From Hemerocallis citrina (Eukaryota; Streptophyta; Magnoliopsida; Asparagales; Asphodelaceae), in the NCBI GenBank assembly GCA_017893485.1, contig CM030358.1:150177368-150241367 (forward strand): 64,000 nucleotides of DNA. The letters are read 5' to 3'. Made by a program: the position numbers and the translations under genes. The notes under the pieces were generated by a model, which ran no database searches, was not told the origin of the DNA, and worked only from the letters and a program-made list of their open reading frames with translations. This document shows positions 42,333 through 54,457 of this stretch, piece after piece (the first letter of the stretch is position 1; each line of letters begins with the position of its first letter).

Positions 42333-45300
42333 TGTAACGCCCCGAATTTCAAATAAGGCCGAATTCGAGATTTCACAGGATCTTTACTTCACTTCATACA
42401 ATTTTACAAGGAATTTAAAACTTTTTCAATAACATCAGAGTTCAAATACATCTTTGTTTACACATCGGAAGAATAAAATATTACTACATTGAAAACAATA
42501 ATATAACTTGTACAACTTCATCAAATAATTCATCGATTTCATCATAACATCTTCATAGCAAAGTCCATTACCTGCATATCAACCTGTGGGTATGTCAGTC
42601 ACTTACAACTGACGAAAGTGTTATACTCGGCTATCCTTTCTATGCCGTACATATAATGATCTCATTACTTTAACAAAAATCACAAAAGATTGAATGAATA
42701 AATAAAGTGTTAAATCGTGACTACGCTAGACATGTACGTGTATGCCATGTCTTAATGCCTAATGCATACATTTTTAATACTAGGATGACACTAATGCACA
42801 CTTGTTCGGATTCTATACATCCCATACTATATAGGTCCGAAGGATAAGCGCCTACGTACTCCACAATAAAGGGCTCGATCCCTCGCCATGATAACTATCC
42901 GGTAATAAAATAAGGTTTAGATCATTCCATGAATACGGGTCCCAGCCTCGCTGGCTATTATAACGGTTCCCTCATCGTGTGAATCATCCCGCAAGCACCC
43001 CCCTGGCCCTGGTATACGTATATACATTGGATACGGCAAACTATCTGCCCGACTATGCTAAGTCCCGAATTTGAAATATAAAAACTCATCTCCTACAGAG
43101 CAACCTCAGTCCGCCGACTGGGTCTATAGCCACGGAGTCCACTGCCATCTATATAGAGGCAACCCACTTACGTTTGTCCAGGTTTACTACATCTCCACTT
43201 ATGTGCCTAATTACTTAGTTCAAGACATGAATAAGTTATCATTCCTAGAATCAGCTTTACCTCCTACCGAACTTATTCACAAAATACGAGATCGCCCTAC
43301 GGCAATATCTCAAAATCATATCTCAAATCTTTCTTTCAATAGTGCCGGTAACTGAGGTCTTACTAACTCTTAATCATAATTTTTTATGTACAAGAATCAT
43401 GGGTATTCACACCCTTCAATAATCATGTCTTAAACCTAGATAATTTCATCTTTCAACTTATTCACAAAAATAATCACAGTCTCGACACTATTCATGATCT
43501 AGTTGTTTATTCACATTCTTTTTAAACAAGCATTACTTTCAAGTACACAAATTTTACCACATGAATTGTTATGACAAATCTAAGTTATCACAATGTTTCA
43601 CTTCACACCAATATTTCTTAAACATGATACAAGTGAATTTTTTCTTAAAAGATCAATTTGCAAAAATACTACTTTTCACCACAAAATTATACTCTCAAAA
43701 TTTTATTTCTTTTTACACAAGAAAACTATCTCTTAATATTCCCTATTCATTTTATATTAATACTAAGATTCATTATATGCTTAAAAGGCCAATCCATGAA
43801 AAAAAAATCAAAAAAAAAAAAAAAAAAACAACAAAGTGAGAGTCATGGGTTTCGAACCCAGGACCTGCCGACAGATCAAGCCAGTTCCCAAACCGAAACC
43901 CCCTAGCCGTTTAGTCCCTTTGGAGTTTACGTCAACTGTATACATTGAAAGGCTCATATGCCGAAATCTTAATTTCGGGATTAATGAAAAAAGTTTAAAA
44001 ATAAGTGTGACTAACAAGTTTCGAACCCAAGATCTTTTATAAACAATGCTCTGTGTTGCACTGGCTAACCAATAAGTCTATATGTATTTTCTGTTTAGAA
44101 AATGTACAAAAGTACTTCTGTTCAATCATCCAGAAAGTGTTTCTTTTTCCATGAAACTTGTTTATTTAAAAGATCAAAATCTTTCTAAAAATTTTGAAAT
44201 AAACTTTTCCTTGACACTAGATCTTAAAAATAGTAAACAATAAATTTTCAATTCATTAAAACACTATTTTCACTTATTTAGAAAATTCTCTTTATTTTTT
44301 TTTCACATATACTTAGGTTTCTTTTTAAAAACTTAAATTTATAAAAGAAAGACTAGTGTTCATAATCAATAGTGTTGTTATCATTTTTACACAAATTACA
44401 CTTTTATAATGATACTAGTGTGTTCACTTGAACAAGAATACTCCTTCATTGAATAGTTTATATTTTTCTCAATTAGGACATACAATGTCAATACTTTACA
44501 AAACACTAACTAAGATTTCTTTCTTTCTCTTTTTCTTAGTTATTAAAGCATAATGTGGTCACAAATTTTATAAGCACAATAATTGCACAATACTAATATG
44601 GTTTATAACATAAAAGGATTCTTATCATTAATTAGCATGGTATTTATTTCTTAAACACAACAAAAACTACTTTCATACATATCACACTACACTAACATGA
44701 ATTTTATAGTTTTTTAATCAAAATTCTTCTTAAAATACTCTTTTTAGTATGCATATCCTATATTAGAAAATAATGAAATCACCCACCTTATGTGAAGCTT
44801 GAACAACGAAAGAAAAGAGAACACCACTTCTAGCTCCAAAGACTCCTAGTAAGACTTCTCCTCCTAGCAATGGCTTCTTCTCCTAGCAATGGAACTCTCT
44901 TACTCTCTTTATTTTCTTTCTTTATTTCTTTTGATTTTGATAATGTTTTTGGTACAAATGAGAATGAGAAATAGGGCTCTATTTATAGGATTTTGTGAGG
45001 GTCGATTATGCATAATTTCAAACCTAATAACTCTCCAAATTTTACAACTCTTCATGTTCTCAACTCCAAAAACCTACAACTCTTCACCTTTCTAACCTTT
45101 CAACAACCCCCAAAACTCCAAACCTTTCCTCTTCCCCCACTCACCAAATCCGGTCAACATTGGGTTCAAAACCGGCCACTATTGTGCATGCACACATGCA
45201 CATATGCACATACAATTTTATTACAATTCTGTAACTTTAAATGAGTACTAAAAGTTGTAACTTGTCATGTAATAGTCCAAGCTCAACTTTATTTATGTTT

Positions 45301-45547
45301 TTATTAGTGGGCTTGCTTCATGGGCTCATTTTTAATTAACTAATTTAATCATCTAGTGGGCTCTTCTCTTAATGGGCTAGATTTTAATTTATAGGTCCAT
45401 GGATCAAAAAAAGGCTAATGAAAACTTATGCATGGTAAAAATTTGTAAATGAGAACAACAAAATGAGAATAAAAATTTGCACGTGCATTATACGTGCAAA
45501 AATCAAAAAGTGCATTCTTAATTAAAAATAAATTGTGGGGTGTTACA
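42333..45547 (-). repeat. LTR of part A
   Basis: 3215 bp, TGTAACGCCCCGAATTTC.. to ..TTGTGGGGTGTTACA on the plus strand; it is the 5' LTR of the minus-strand part. It is the inverted counterpart of 60490-63713 over its whole length and a homologue of 1-2714. TATAAATAG on the minus strand at 44979-44987. A tRNA-like/poly-T block is at 43800-44050. Confidence 0.9.
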
Positions 45548-46303
45548 AGATGATTAAATTAATTAATTTAAAATGAGCCCATGAAGCAAGCCCACTAATA
45601 AAAACACTAATAAAGTTGAGCTTGGACTATTACATGACAAGTTACAACTTTTAATACACATTTAAAGTTATATAATTGTAATAAAATTGTATGTGCATAT
45701 GTGCATGTGTGCATGCATAATAGTGGCCGGTTTTGAACCCAATGTTGACCGGATTTGGTGAGTGGGGGAAGGGGAAAGGTTTGGAGTTTTGGGGGTTGCA
45801 AACTTGAAAGGTTGGAAAGGTGAAGAGTTGTAGGTTTTGGGAATTTAGAACATGAAGAGTTGTAAAATTAATATGGAGAGTTATTAGGTGTAAAATTATG
45901 CATAACAGACCCTCACAAAATCCTATAAATAGAGCCCCATTTCTCATTCTCATTTGCACCAAAAACATTATCAAAATCAAAAGAAAGAAAGAAAGAAAAG
46001 AAAAAGAGTAAGATAGTTCCATTGCTAGGAGAAGAAGTCATTGCTAGGAGAAGTCTTACTAGGAATCTTTGGAGCTAGAAGTAGTGTTCTCTTTTCTTTC
46101 ATTGTTCAAGCTTCGCATAAGGTGGGTGATTTCATTATTTTCTAATGTAGGATATGCATGCTAAAAAGAGTATTATAAGAAGAATTTTGATGAGAAAACT
46201 ATAAAATTCATGTTAGTGTAGTATGATATGTATGAAACTAGTTTTTGTTGTGTTTGAGAAATAAATACCATGCTAATTAATGATAAGAATCCTTTTATGT
46301 AAA
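44609..46303. repeat. Long inverted repeat, about 750-bp arms, 193-bp loop
   Basis: The left arm (44609-45354, part of the A LTR) is the near-perfect reverse complement of the right arm (45548-46303, partial B LTR). The loop 45355-45547 is the LTR end that the B copy lacks. Corresponding landmarks: 'cataaaaggattcttatc' / 'gataagaatccttttatg' at the bases and 'taatttaatcatct' / 'agatgattaaatta' at the loop. Confidence 0.88.
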
Positions 46304-46318
46304 AATGAGAACAACGCT
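45548..46318 (+). repeat. Partial LTR of part B
   Basis: Matches 60683-61455 of the B 3' LTR, then jumps to the equivalent of 61676-61700. It therefore lacks the first 193 bp, has an internal loss of about 220 bp, and lacks the last 2 kb. TATAAATAG is retained at 45924-45932. It is followed by filler DNA and protease, with no primer site or gag. Confidence 0.82.
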
Positions 46319-46354
46319 ATTATGCTGCATACTAATAGGACGCGCAGCATAGCT
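46319..46354. other. Filler DNA at deletion junction
   Basis: About 36 bp with no counterpart in either LTR or gag-pol. It contains the small inverted repeat ATGCTGC (46322-46328) / GCAGCAT (46344-46350). It looks like repair filler joining the LTR fragment to the region before protease. Confidence 0.5.
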
Positions 46355-46429
46355 TAGGATGAAGCTTAGTTGTTTTGTTGCTTTTTCCACTTATGTAATA
46401 AGATGTTATGTAATGAGAGCACTCATATG

Positions 46430-46695
46430 TAACAGGAGATATTTTAATAAATGGAATAAAAGCTTTGGTGTTATTTGATACGGGATCTTCGCACACTTTT
46501 GTGTCACCTTCATTTGCAAAAAGATTGGGAGTTTAACCAAAAATATTTCCTGGCAAGGTTTTATCTGTGGCTACTCCATTAGGAGAGAACTTAACAACCA
46601 ATCGATACTATGAAGGGTGTGATCTCGAAATTGGAGGCAGGCTCTTGGGCATCGACCTCGTTGAATTGGCAGTTCTTGGAGTCGACGTCATTATT
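46430..46695 (+). pseudogene. Protease start of part B, interrupted by element C
   Basis: ILINGIKALVLFDTGSSHTF (retropepsin DTGS), then KRLGV, a stop (GAA to TAA type change), PKIFPGKVLSVATPLGENL, GCDLEIGGRLLGIDLVELAV and LGVDVII, where element C is inserted. The frame resumes at 57345 with GIDWM. TTATT at 46691-46695 is the left target duplication of C. Confidence 0.85.
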
Positions 46696-47416
46696 TGTAG
46701 CGCCCCGAATTTCTAATATGATATCTTAGAAAATACGTGGCACAATCCCAGCATCAACTTCAATGTATAAATTAAACACCACCAACTCCACTAAAATTTT
46801 CAACTTTTATTACAACAAACTTTTACAAAGCACAGCGGAACTCAAAACATCTCAACTCAAAATTTTCTTTTATTTACAATACAAAACTATCTCAAATATG
46901 TTTTTACAAATTTACACAAAACTTTTATAAATCAATTTATCTCAAATATGCCTCAAGCATCCAAACCTCCAAACTCTAAGCAACAACCTGCAACATGTGA
47001 GGCTAGAGATGATCCCTAACCCCCAAAACTAAAGGGGTCAGCCATAACTGGTGTGAGTAACATAAAACAACAAACAACATAAATGAACATTAAGCAAGGA
47101 TTCATAAGTAACATATAGTGAACCAAAATACATAAAGTATGAGATAGCAGGAAATGTAACAACAAGTGATACTAAACCAAGTGTCAAGTGTAAAAAACCG
47201 AAAAACCAAATGCATAAAACTAAGTCAGGAAAACATAAATTCTATATGTGGACTCTCTAATGCGTACTTGTCGAAGTCTATGCATCCCACTCTACATAGG
47301 TTCGGTCCAAGCCCTTAACGTCTCCACTTCATAGGATTCAATCCCCGCTATGCAACTAATCCTATCACGATGACAACTACGAGATAAAGATAAACTGTGA
47401 GAATTAGCCCATGCCC

Positions 47417-47695
47417 GATAATTCCGGAGATAGATCCCACATCTCAGGTAATTTACCTGGATAATTCCGGAGATCATCCCACACCGAAACATTGACACAT
47501 CATCACATGAATACCATATGTGCATCGCCTCGACTCCGATAATTCCGGAGATCAATCCCACACCGCAAGTAATTACCTGGATAATTCCGGAGATATATCT
47601 CACATCGCAGGTAATTTACCTGGATAATTCCGGAGATAGATCCCACACCGCAAGTAAGTTACTTGGATAATTCCGGAGATTAAATCCCACACCAA
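47417..47695. repeat. 43-bp tandem repeat in C LTR
   Basis: Six copies of a unit beginning 'gataattccggagat' and ending 'caggtaatttacctg'; one copy is lengthened to about 76 bp. The same array is at about 55178-55455 in the other LTR. Confidence 0.85.
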
Positions 47696-48090
47696 AAGCC
47701 ATACTAAGGTACTTGATCCATGTTCCCGTTCATCATATCACCACTAGTGCCTGTCCTTATTATTTTTGGGTTATTTAATTACTTAACGAATCTCCTAGAG
47801 TGGTGTACCCTACCGGCCTAAATCCAAAACTGAATAACTGAAATGCCTCTACGGGCCTCAACAAAATAACTCAACACCGGTATACTAGGGTCACACACCT
47901 CTAGAGACTCAACTCAAATGTCTAAACCAAAGTTCCACTAAACAAAGTGGCTCAACTGAATATCTTAAATCAAATACTTAACTGAATATCTTAGAATCAA
48001 ATGCTTAACTGAATATCTAGTATAGACTGAATTATCTGAAAACCAATCATTCGAAATAATCCTCAAGTTTACAAACACTCATCAGCACCA

Positions 48091-48403
48091 GTCGACTTAT
48101 ACTGTAGTAAGTCGACTGTCCAGAGGAAAAATATCCAAAATTTTACGAAGATAAACTAAGTCATGACAGTCGACTTGAAATCCATCAGTCGACTTACCCG
48201 AGGTAAATTCCAAAGATTCTCAAGGAAACATTCTAAGTACATAGTCGACTTAAAGAGGTCATGGTCGACTGTCCAGAAAGGACTGTAATAATTTTACAAA
48301 ATAATTTCTCAGTGAACCAGTCGACTGCCTAAGAGCTAAGTCGACTGTCCAGAACGACTTTTCAAGGAAACTAAAATACAGTAGCAGGTTCGTACCAGTC
48401 GAC
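48091..48403. promoter_or_regulatory. Paired GTCGAC palindromes in C LTR
   Basis: GTCGAC at 48091/48111, 48169/48188, 48244/48264, 48320/48340 and 48398, mostly in the context AGTCGACT; within pairs the spacing is 19-20 bp. In the other LTR they are at 55854/55874, 55932/55951, 56008/56028, 56084/56104 and 56162/56182/56202. For the minus-strand transcript they fall downstream of the TATA, in the transcribed part. A role as protein-binding sites is inference. Confidence 0.55.
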
Positions 48404-49535
48404 TGTCGGCCTACAGTTTTTTATAATTTAGATCTGAATACAAAATCAAACTGGAGTTTTCTAAAGATTCTTTGTTCATGAAATAATTCGTATTCAGGAA
48501 AAATAACAAATCTCAACAATTCCTCATTATGGATACATTACTCAAAACATCAAATATGTCAAAACTCAAGTTCTCATGTTCTAAATTACTAATTCTCACA
48601 TTAGGGTTTCTCAATACTAAATTTCTCTCACAGCTCTTAATAAAAATCTGATTTACAAATATAAGATCCAGATGCTCATCATCCGATCATAACCATACTC
48701 AAATCTTAATATGCATTTTAGCAATACAATTTCGTAAGTTAAGATCTACTCAATATTCTTAGATTCCACAAACATGATACAAACAACGATCTTTGCATTG
48801 TTCCCATGCAAAATACTAAATAATATTCATGTCAAACAAACAATCATAACAATCGATCACATCAATCAAACCACCACACAAAGTTCATATCATTCATACA
48901 ACAAGACAAAACAAAACAATTTCATATCACTCACCTTTGGATTGAGAAAATCCACGAAAAGCCTTCCTTTTGCTAGATCAAACTTCCTCTTGCTCCTCCA
49001 AACAAATCACCAAAATTCTGTATTTTCAGTAATGACGGCTGGAGAAAAATCCTTTAAATATCCGGGAATAGGTTTAGGGTTTTACCCAATTTACAAAATA
49101 ATCCTTTCCAAAATACAGCTTCACATATATAGGTCTAGTCTTGGAAATTCGACCAAAATTCATTTAAATTAGGATTTAAAGGAAAATATAATTCTAAATC
49201 TCAACCAATACAGTTCAAAACGTCCAGAATTACACATTTTACATTTTAACCTTAAAAATGTCAAATTTGCAAAAAGGTCCTTCTTTTCTCAAAATTTGCA
49301 AATAGTTCCAATTAATTTCAGAAAAATCTGGAAAAATACTAAATAAATCCCAAATATTAAATAATGATTTTTCATGAAGAAAACTTAACTTTTCAAACTT
49401 CTCAAAAAGTATTTGCACGTGTTTTTCACGTGTAAAAAGATAAATCTTTTAGAAAATATTAATTAAATCTCCAGAAAATCATTTAAATTCATTTTCGAAT
49501 ATTTAAAATAATATTTGAAAATACGGGATTCTACA

Positions 49536-49553
49536 TCACTCCCTCCTTAGAAG
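49536..49553 (-). other. Polypurine tract of C
   Basis: The minus strand reads cttctaaggagggagtga next to the 3' LTR. Confidence 0.85.
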
Positions 49554-49740
49554 AGTTCTGTCCTCAGAACTACTACTAATGAGTCCAAACCACATACCAA
49601 CAAAAAGAACAATATCTCATAAATAGAACATAGCCCAAACAATTGCATACGACAACACAATTAAAATAGAAGGAATACAACTTAACTCAATCAATGGTAC
49701 AAACATTCAAAAGAATCACAATCACATAAAAGAATTACAC

Positions 49741-52700
49741 TCATACAAAAAGCTCAGGAAAATCCTTCTGCATGCGATCCTCTGGCTCCCAAGTAGCCTC
49801 CTCGAACTGCTGATTCCTCCACAACACCTTGACCATAGGTATCACCTTGTTCCTAAGAACTTTCTCTCTACGGTCAACGATCTCAACAGGCTGTTCCTTG
49901 TAACTCAAGTTCACTTGTAGATCTTCAGGGATCTTTACCAACTGATGATTCTGATCTGGCACATACTTCCTCAACAATGACAGATGAAATACATCATGCA
50001 CTTGTGCCAACTCCTCTGGAAGCTTCAATCTATACGCTGTCTTGCCAATCCGCTCCACGATCCTGTATGGCCCAATATACCTTGGCGCCAACTTGCCTCC
50101 CTTACCAAACCTGATCACTCCTTTGGTCAGAGAAACCTTGAGAAAAACTACATTCCCAACCTCAAACTCCAAGTCTCTTCGTCGAGTATCAGCATAACTC
50201 TTCTGCCGACTCTGAGCCTTGACCAACCTCTTGCGAATCAGCTCAATCTGTTCCGACGTCTGCTGCACGATCTCAGGACCATACATCTGTCTCTCGCCAA
50301 CCTCATACCAACAAACAGGTGTCCTGCACCTCCGCCCGTACAAAGCCTCATACGGTGCCATCCCAATACTCGCATGGTAACTGTTGTTATAAGCAAACTC
50401 AACCAATGCCAAGTATCTCTCCCAACTACCACCGAAATCCATAACACAAGCCCTCAACATATCTTCCAGCACTCGATTCACCCTCTCAGTCTGACTATCG
50501 GTCTGTGGATGAAACGCGGTACTGAAATCAGTTCTGGTGCCTAAAGCTGCTTGTAGGCTCTTCCAAAACCTTGAAGTGAACCTTGCATCTCTGTCAGAAA
50601 CAATCGACACAGGAACTCCATGAAGTCTCACAATTTCACCAATGTACAACTCAGCCAATTTCTCCATCGACCAAGTAATCTTCATGGCTAGAAAGTGAGC
50701 CGACTTAGTCAAACGGTCCACAACAATCCAAATCGAGTCATTGCCCTTCGAACTCCTCGGCAAACCCGTGATGAAATCCATACTGATATTCTTCCATTTC
50801 CACTCCGGAATGGGCAACGGCTGTAACAAACCTCCAGGTCTCTGATTTTCTGCTTTGATCTGCTGACAAGTCAGACACCTTGCCACGAAATCTGCCACAT
50901 CCCTCTTCATACCAGACCACCAAAAATGCTGTTTGATGTCCCTGTACATCTTTGTGCCTCCTGGATGAACTGACAACAAGGTACTGTGCGCTTCCTGCAA
51001 GATACTATCTCTCAAATCTGCATTATCCGGAACACACAACCTCTCACCCATCCAAAGAACTCCATCTTGGACACGAAACTCTGATAGTCTGCCCTCTGAA
51101 ACCTGTTGCAACAACCTTTGAATCTCCGAGTCTGATCTCTGACCTTCCACAATCCTCTCTCTCACGGATGGCTGCAGCCTCAGCTGAGCCAAAGATGCCC
51201 CTAAACCCTGCAGCACCACCTCGATACCTGCCTGATCAATCTCTGCTGCCAACTCTCTTCGAGTAGTGATCAAACTCGATAAACTACTCTTCCTGCTAAG
51301 TCCATCAGCCACCACATTCGCCTTGCCCGGATGATACTTAATCTCGGGACGAATGTCTTCCAATACCTCCAACCACCTTCTCTGCCGAAGATTAAGATCC
51401 TTCTGTTGATAAATATACTTCAGGCTCTTGTAGTCAGTGTACATGTTGACCTTCTCACCATAAACATAATGCCTCCACTGCTTCAAGGCATAAATGATAG
51501 CTGCTAGCTCCAAATCATGCGTCGGATAATTCTTCTCATGCGGACGCAATTGCCTCAAACCATAAGCGATAACCTTGCCTTCTTACATCAAGACACAACC
51601 CAAACCTCTGAGAGACGCATCACTGAAGATATCATATTCCTTCCCAGCTTGCGACAAAGCTAAGATAGGTGCAGTAGTCAACCTTTCCTTTAACTCAAGA
51701 AAACTCTCCTCGTACTTATCAGTCCATAAAAATGTCACATTCTTCCGGGTCAAACCTGTCAAAGGAACTGCAATCTGAGAATAACCCTGAATGAATCTTC
51801 TGTAGTAACCAGCTAAACCCAAGAAACTTCTGACTTCTTTTACAGACGTTGGCCTGGGCCAATCCTTCACTGCTTCAACTTTCTGAGGATCAGTGGCCAC
51901 TCCCTCCTTAGAAAGAATATGACCAAGGAAAGCTACCTCAGACTTCCAAAACTCACACTTCGACAATTTGGCATACAAGCTATGCTCCTGCAATTTCTGT
52001 AATATCGCTGTCAAGTGCGTAGAATGATCCTCCTCCGACTTCGAATACACCAAGATATCGTCGATGAAAACCACCACGAAGGAGTCAATAAATGGCCTCA
52101 AAACCCGATTCATCATATCCATGAACACTGCTTGCGCATTCGTCAACCCGAATGGCATTACCAAAAACTCATAGAGCCCATGACGAGTCCTGAAAGCTGT
52201 CTTACTCACATCTTCCTCCTTGACTCGAACCTGATGATACCCTGATCTCAAATCAATCTTCGAAAACACCGCTGCTCCTCGAAGCCTGTCGAACAAATCA
52301 TCAATCCGCGGCAGTGGATACTTGTTCTGAATAGTCACCCTATTCAACTCCTGATAGTCAATGCACATCCTCATTGACCCGTCCTTCTTCTTGACTAACA
52401 GCACTGGCGCTCTCCACGGAGAAGAACTCGGCCTGATAAGCCCTTTGCTCAACAGCTCCTCAATCTGCTTCTTCACTTCATCTTGCTCTACAAGTACCAT
52501 CCTGTACGGAACCTTGGAAATCGGCGCACTCCCCGGCTGAACATTAATACAAAACTCCACATCTCTCTGCGGCGGTAATCCTGGAAAATCATCCAAGAAC
52601 ACCTGAGGGAAATTTCGAACAACAGGAATGCTCTTGACTTCATCTGAAATAACCATCTTGAATACCATTGCAGCCACCTTCGGAATCTTCTTCTTCCCTT

Positions 52701-53040
52701 GGAAAGTCACTGCGGGTCCACCTGGTGCTTTCACCAACACCTCCTTCTACTTGCATTCAATTGTGGCATCATATATTTCCATCCAATCAATGCCCACGAT
52801 GACATCCACACCTAAGACTTGCAGCTCGATCAAATCGATGCCGAACAACCTCCCACCAATCTCGATATCACAGCCCTCGTAATATCGATCTGCAATCAAC
52901 TCTTCACCTGACGGCGTTGCCACCGACAAAACTCTGCCTGGAAACAACTTAGGTTCCACACCTAAGATCCTTGCAAAATTTGGCGATACAAAAGTATGCA
53001 ATGAACCAGTATCAAATAAAACCTTTGCCTTTATTCCATT
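49741..53040 (-). pseudogene. Pol of chromovirus C, nonsense-interrupted
   Basis: Protease DTGSLHTFVSPNFARIL, RT with [35 protein letters not shown] and [14 protein letters not shown] (catalytic IDD intact), RNase H (YTDYKSLKYIYQQ, VVADGLSRK), integrase (H..H..CLTCQQ finger; MDFITGLP; VSDRDARFTS; QTERVNRVLEDMLRA) and a C-terminal chromodomain-like segment VKVLWRNQQFEEATWEPEDR. The frame is continuous from protease to end except for stops at 52747-52749 (TAG) and 51583-51585 (TAA, where part B has CAA). 'LRSGYHQ' and the chromodomain indicate the Tekay/Del branch. The last 605 residues are uninterrupted (49741-51558). Another stop precedes the protease. Confidence 0.92.
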
Positions 53041-53134
53041 AAATAAAACAACTCATGTTACAATAAGAATGATACTCAATCATAAATTGTTCTCAAATAA
53101 AGGTTTTACTTATTACATTGATTTAAAATAAAAA

Positions 53135-54222
53135 TCAAAATTCTTGCATACCTTGTATTACATCTTCCGAGTTACCCGCGTCCTCCTCGGTTAATGCAAA
53201 TACTCGCCCTTGCCTCTGTAATTTGCTTCCACCCGAACCATCCTTTCTCAATTGTGGACAATGGAGCTTAGAATGTCCTGCCTGCCCACACTGGGAACAA
53301 ATATGCTTCGCCAACTTCGGACACGCTGACCTGTAATGTCCTGCCTCCTTGCAGTAATAACAAGTCACTCCTTGAGTTGCAGGTGCCTTCTGCACCGGTC
53401 CACTGAACTTGGTCTGCTTCGCGGGAAATCACTTCCCACTCTGACCTGATGCTGGCCTCGTATTCCGGTTCCATGTATCTTGCCTCTTCTGGAACTGGTC
53501 CATGTCCTCCTCAGTCATAGCTGCTCTTCTGACCAGCTTGTCGAATCTTCTGATACCCAACGGGATCATCCTCGACCTCAAGTTTGGCCTCAAGCCCTGC
53601 TCAAACTTCTTGGCCTTCTTTGCCTCGTCAACGACCAACTCTGGTGCATACCTCGAAAGCTGAGCAAACTTGGTCTCATACTCCCGCACGGTCATGTTGC
53701 CCTGCTGAAGGTTCAAGAACTCGGTCGCCTTCTTCTCCAGAACATCTAGAGGAAAGAAGTGATCCCTGAATTCCTCCAGAAAAGCTTCCCAAGTCATTGG
53801 CTGGTCTCCCAAAGTCCTCTTCAGCGACTCCCACCAGACACCAGCGTCCTTTTCTAGCTGCATCGTAGCCAACTTCACCTTGCTGGCTGCCGGAGTCTCC
53901 GATACCTCGAAGATTGTCTCCATCTTTCTAATCCAATCATCAGCTGTGGTTGGATCAGATTTTCCCTCAAAGACTAGCGGCCTCATCCTCTTAAAGGACT
54001 CGATCTGCTTGATAGGATCGGCGTTAACCAATCGCGGTCCAGCTCCATGATTCGGCTGCGGATTTTGCTGCTGATTCTGAGCTTGCGCCAAATTAAATGC
54101 ATTAGCGCATTCAGAGTCTGATACACCTTGGCGAATTCAGCCTCAAGATCGATTCCCGTTCCTCGAGAACTACCAGATCCTTCTTCATTGTTGCCACCAT
54201 TCCTGGGCCTGGGTGTAACCAT
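53135..54222 (-). pseudogene. Gag of chromovirus C, frameshift and stop
   Basis: Starts MVTPRPRNGGNNEEGSGSSR at 54222, about 219 bp inside the primer site. A one-base shift near 54105 (after VYQTLNAL) moves into the frame AQAQNQQQNPQPNHGAGPRL. The core IKQIESFKRMRPLVFEGKSD, VWWESLKRTLG and FEQGLRPNLRSRMIPLG follows. A TGA at 53431-53429 interrupts just before two zinc knuckles CYYCKEAGHYRSAC and CSQCGQAGHSKLHC. Gag would assemble the particle and bind RNA. It ends at 53135. Confidence 0.88.
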
Positions 54223-54440
54223 TCTGAATACTGCAAAACGAGGGAAAAGTTAGAGCGCCACACACAATTCAAACTCACATCAATATCCTTTGGCAAAACT
54301 TCACTTGTATCCCAAAGGTAAAACATCATGTTTCAGTTCTATGTGATACTCACTCTTTAATGTCCACACCTAGGTACTCACACTCTAGTGTCCACACCTA
54401 GGTTATTTTTATGCCTTGTTTATTATTACTATTGAAGTAT

Positions 54441-54452
54441 GCTCTGATACCA
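54441..54452 (-). other. Primer-binding site of C
   Basis: TGGTATCAGAGC on the minus strand, the initiator-Met tRNA complement, 5 bp inside the 5' LTR. Confidence 0.9.
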
Positions 54453-54457
54453 ACCTC

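Larger units (their letters stand above)
46696..49535 (-). repeat. 3' LTR of chromovirus C
   Basis: TGTAGCGCCCCGAATTTC.. to ..ACGGGATTCTACA. It contains the 43-bp 'gataattccggagat' array (47417-47695), nine GTCGAC palindromes (48091-48403) and a minus-strand TATA-like CCTATATATG (49124-49132). The ORFs 47292-47603 and 48774-49172 recur in the other LTR but are non-coding. Confidence 0.93.

Noticed and set aside
43838..44065. Functional tRNA gene
   Set aside because: Only box-A/box-B-like traces remain; no cloverleaf could be closed by eye and the block is inside an LTR.
48091..48403. GTCGAC array as a CRISPR-like or telomere-like repeat
   Set aside because: Motif is only 6-8 bp, occurs in pairs with variable sequence between pairs, and lies in an LTR.
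47292..49172. ORFs of 103 and 132 residues conserved in both C LTRs (also 55100-55366 and 56578-56976)
   Set aside because: Conservation is explained by LTR identity at insertion; the first follows the 43-bp repeat and neither resembles a protein family.
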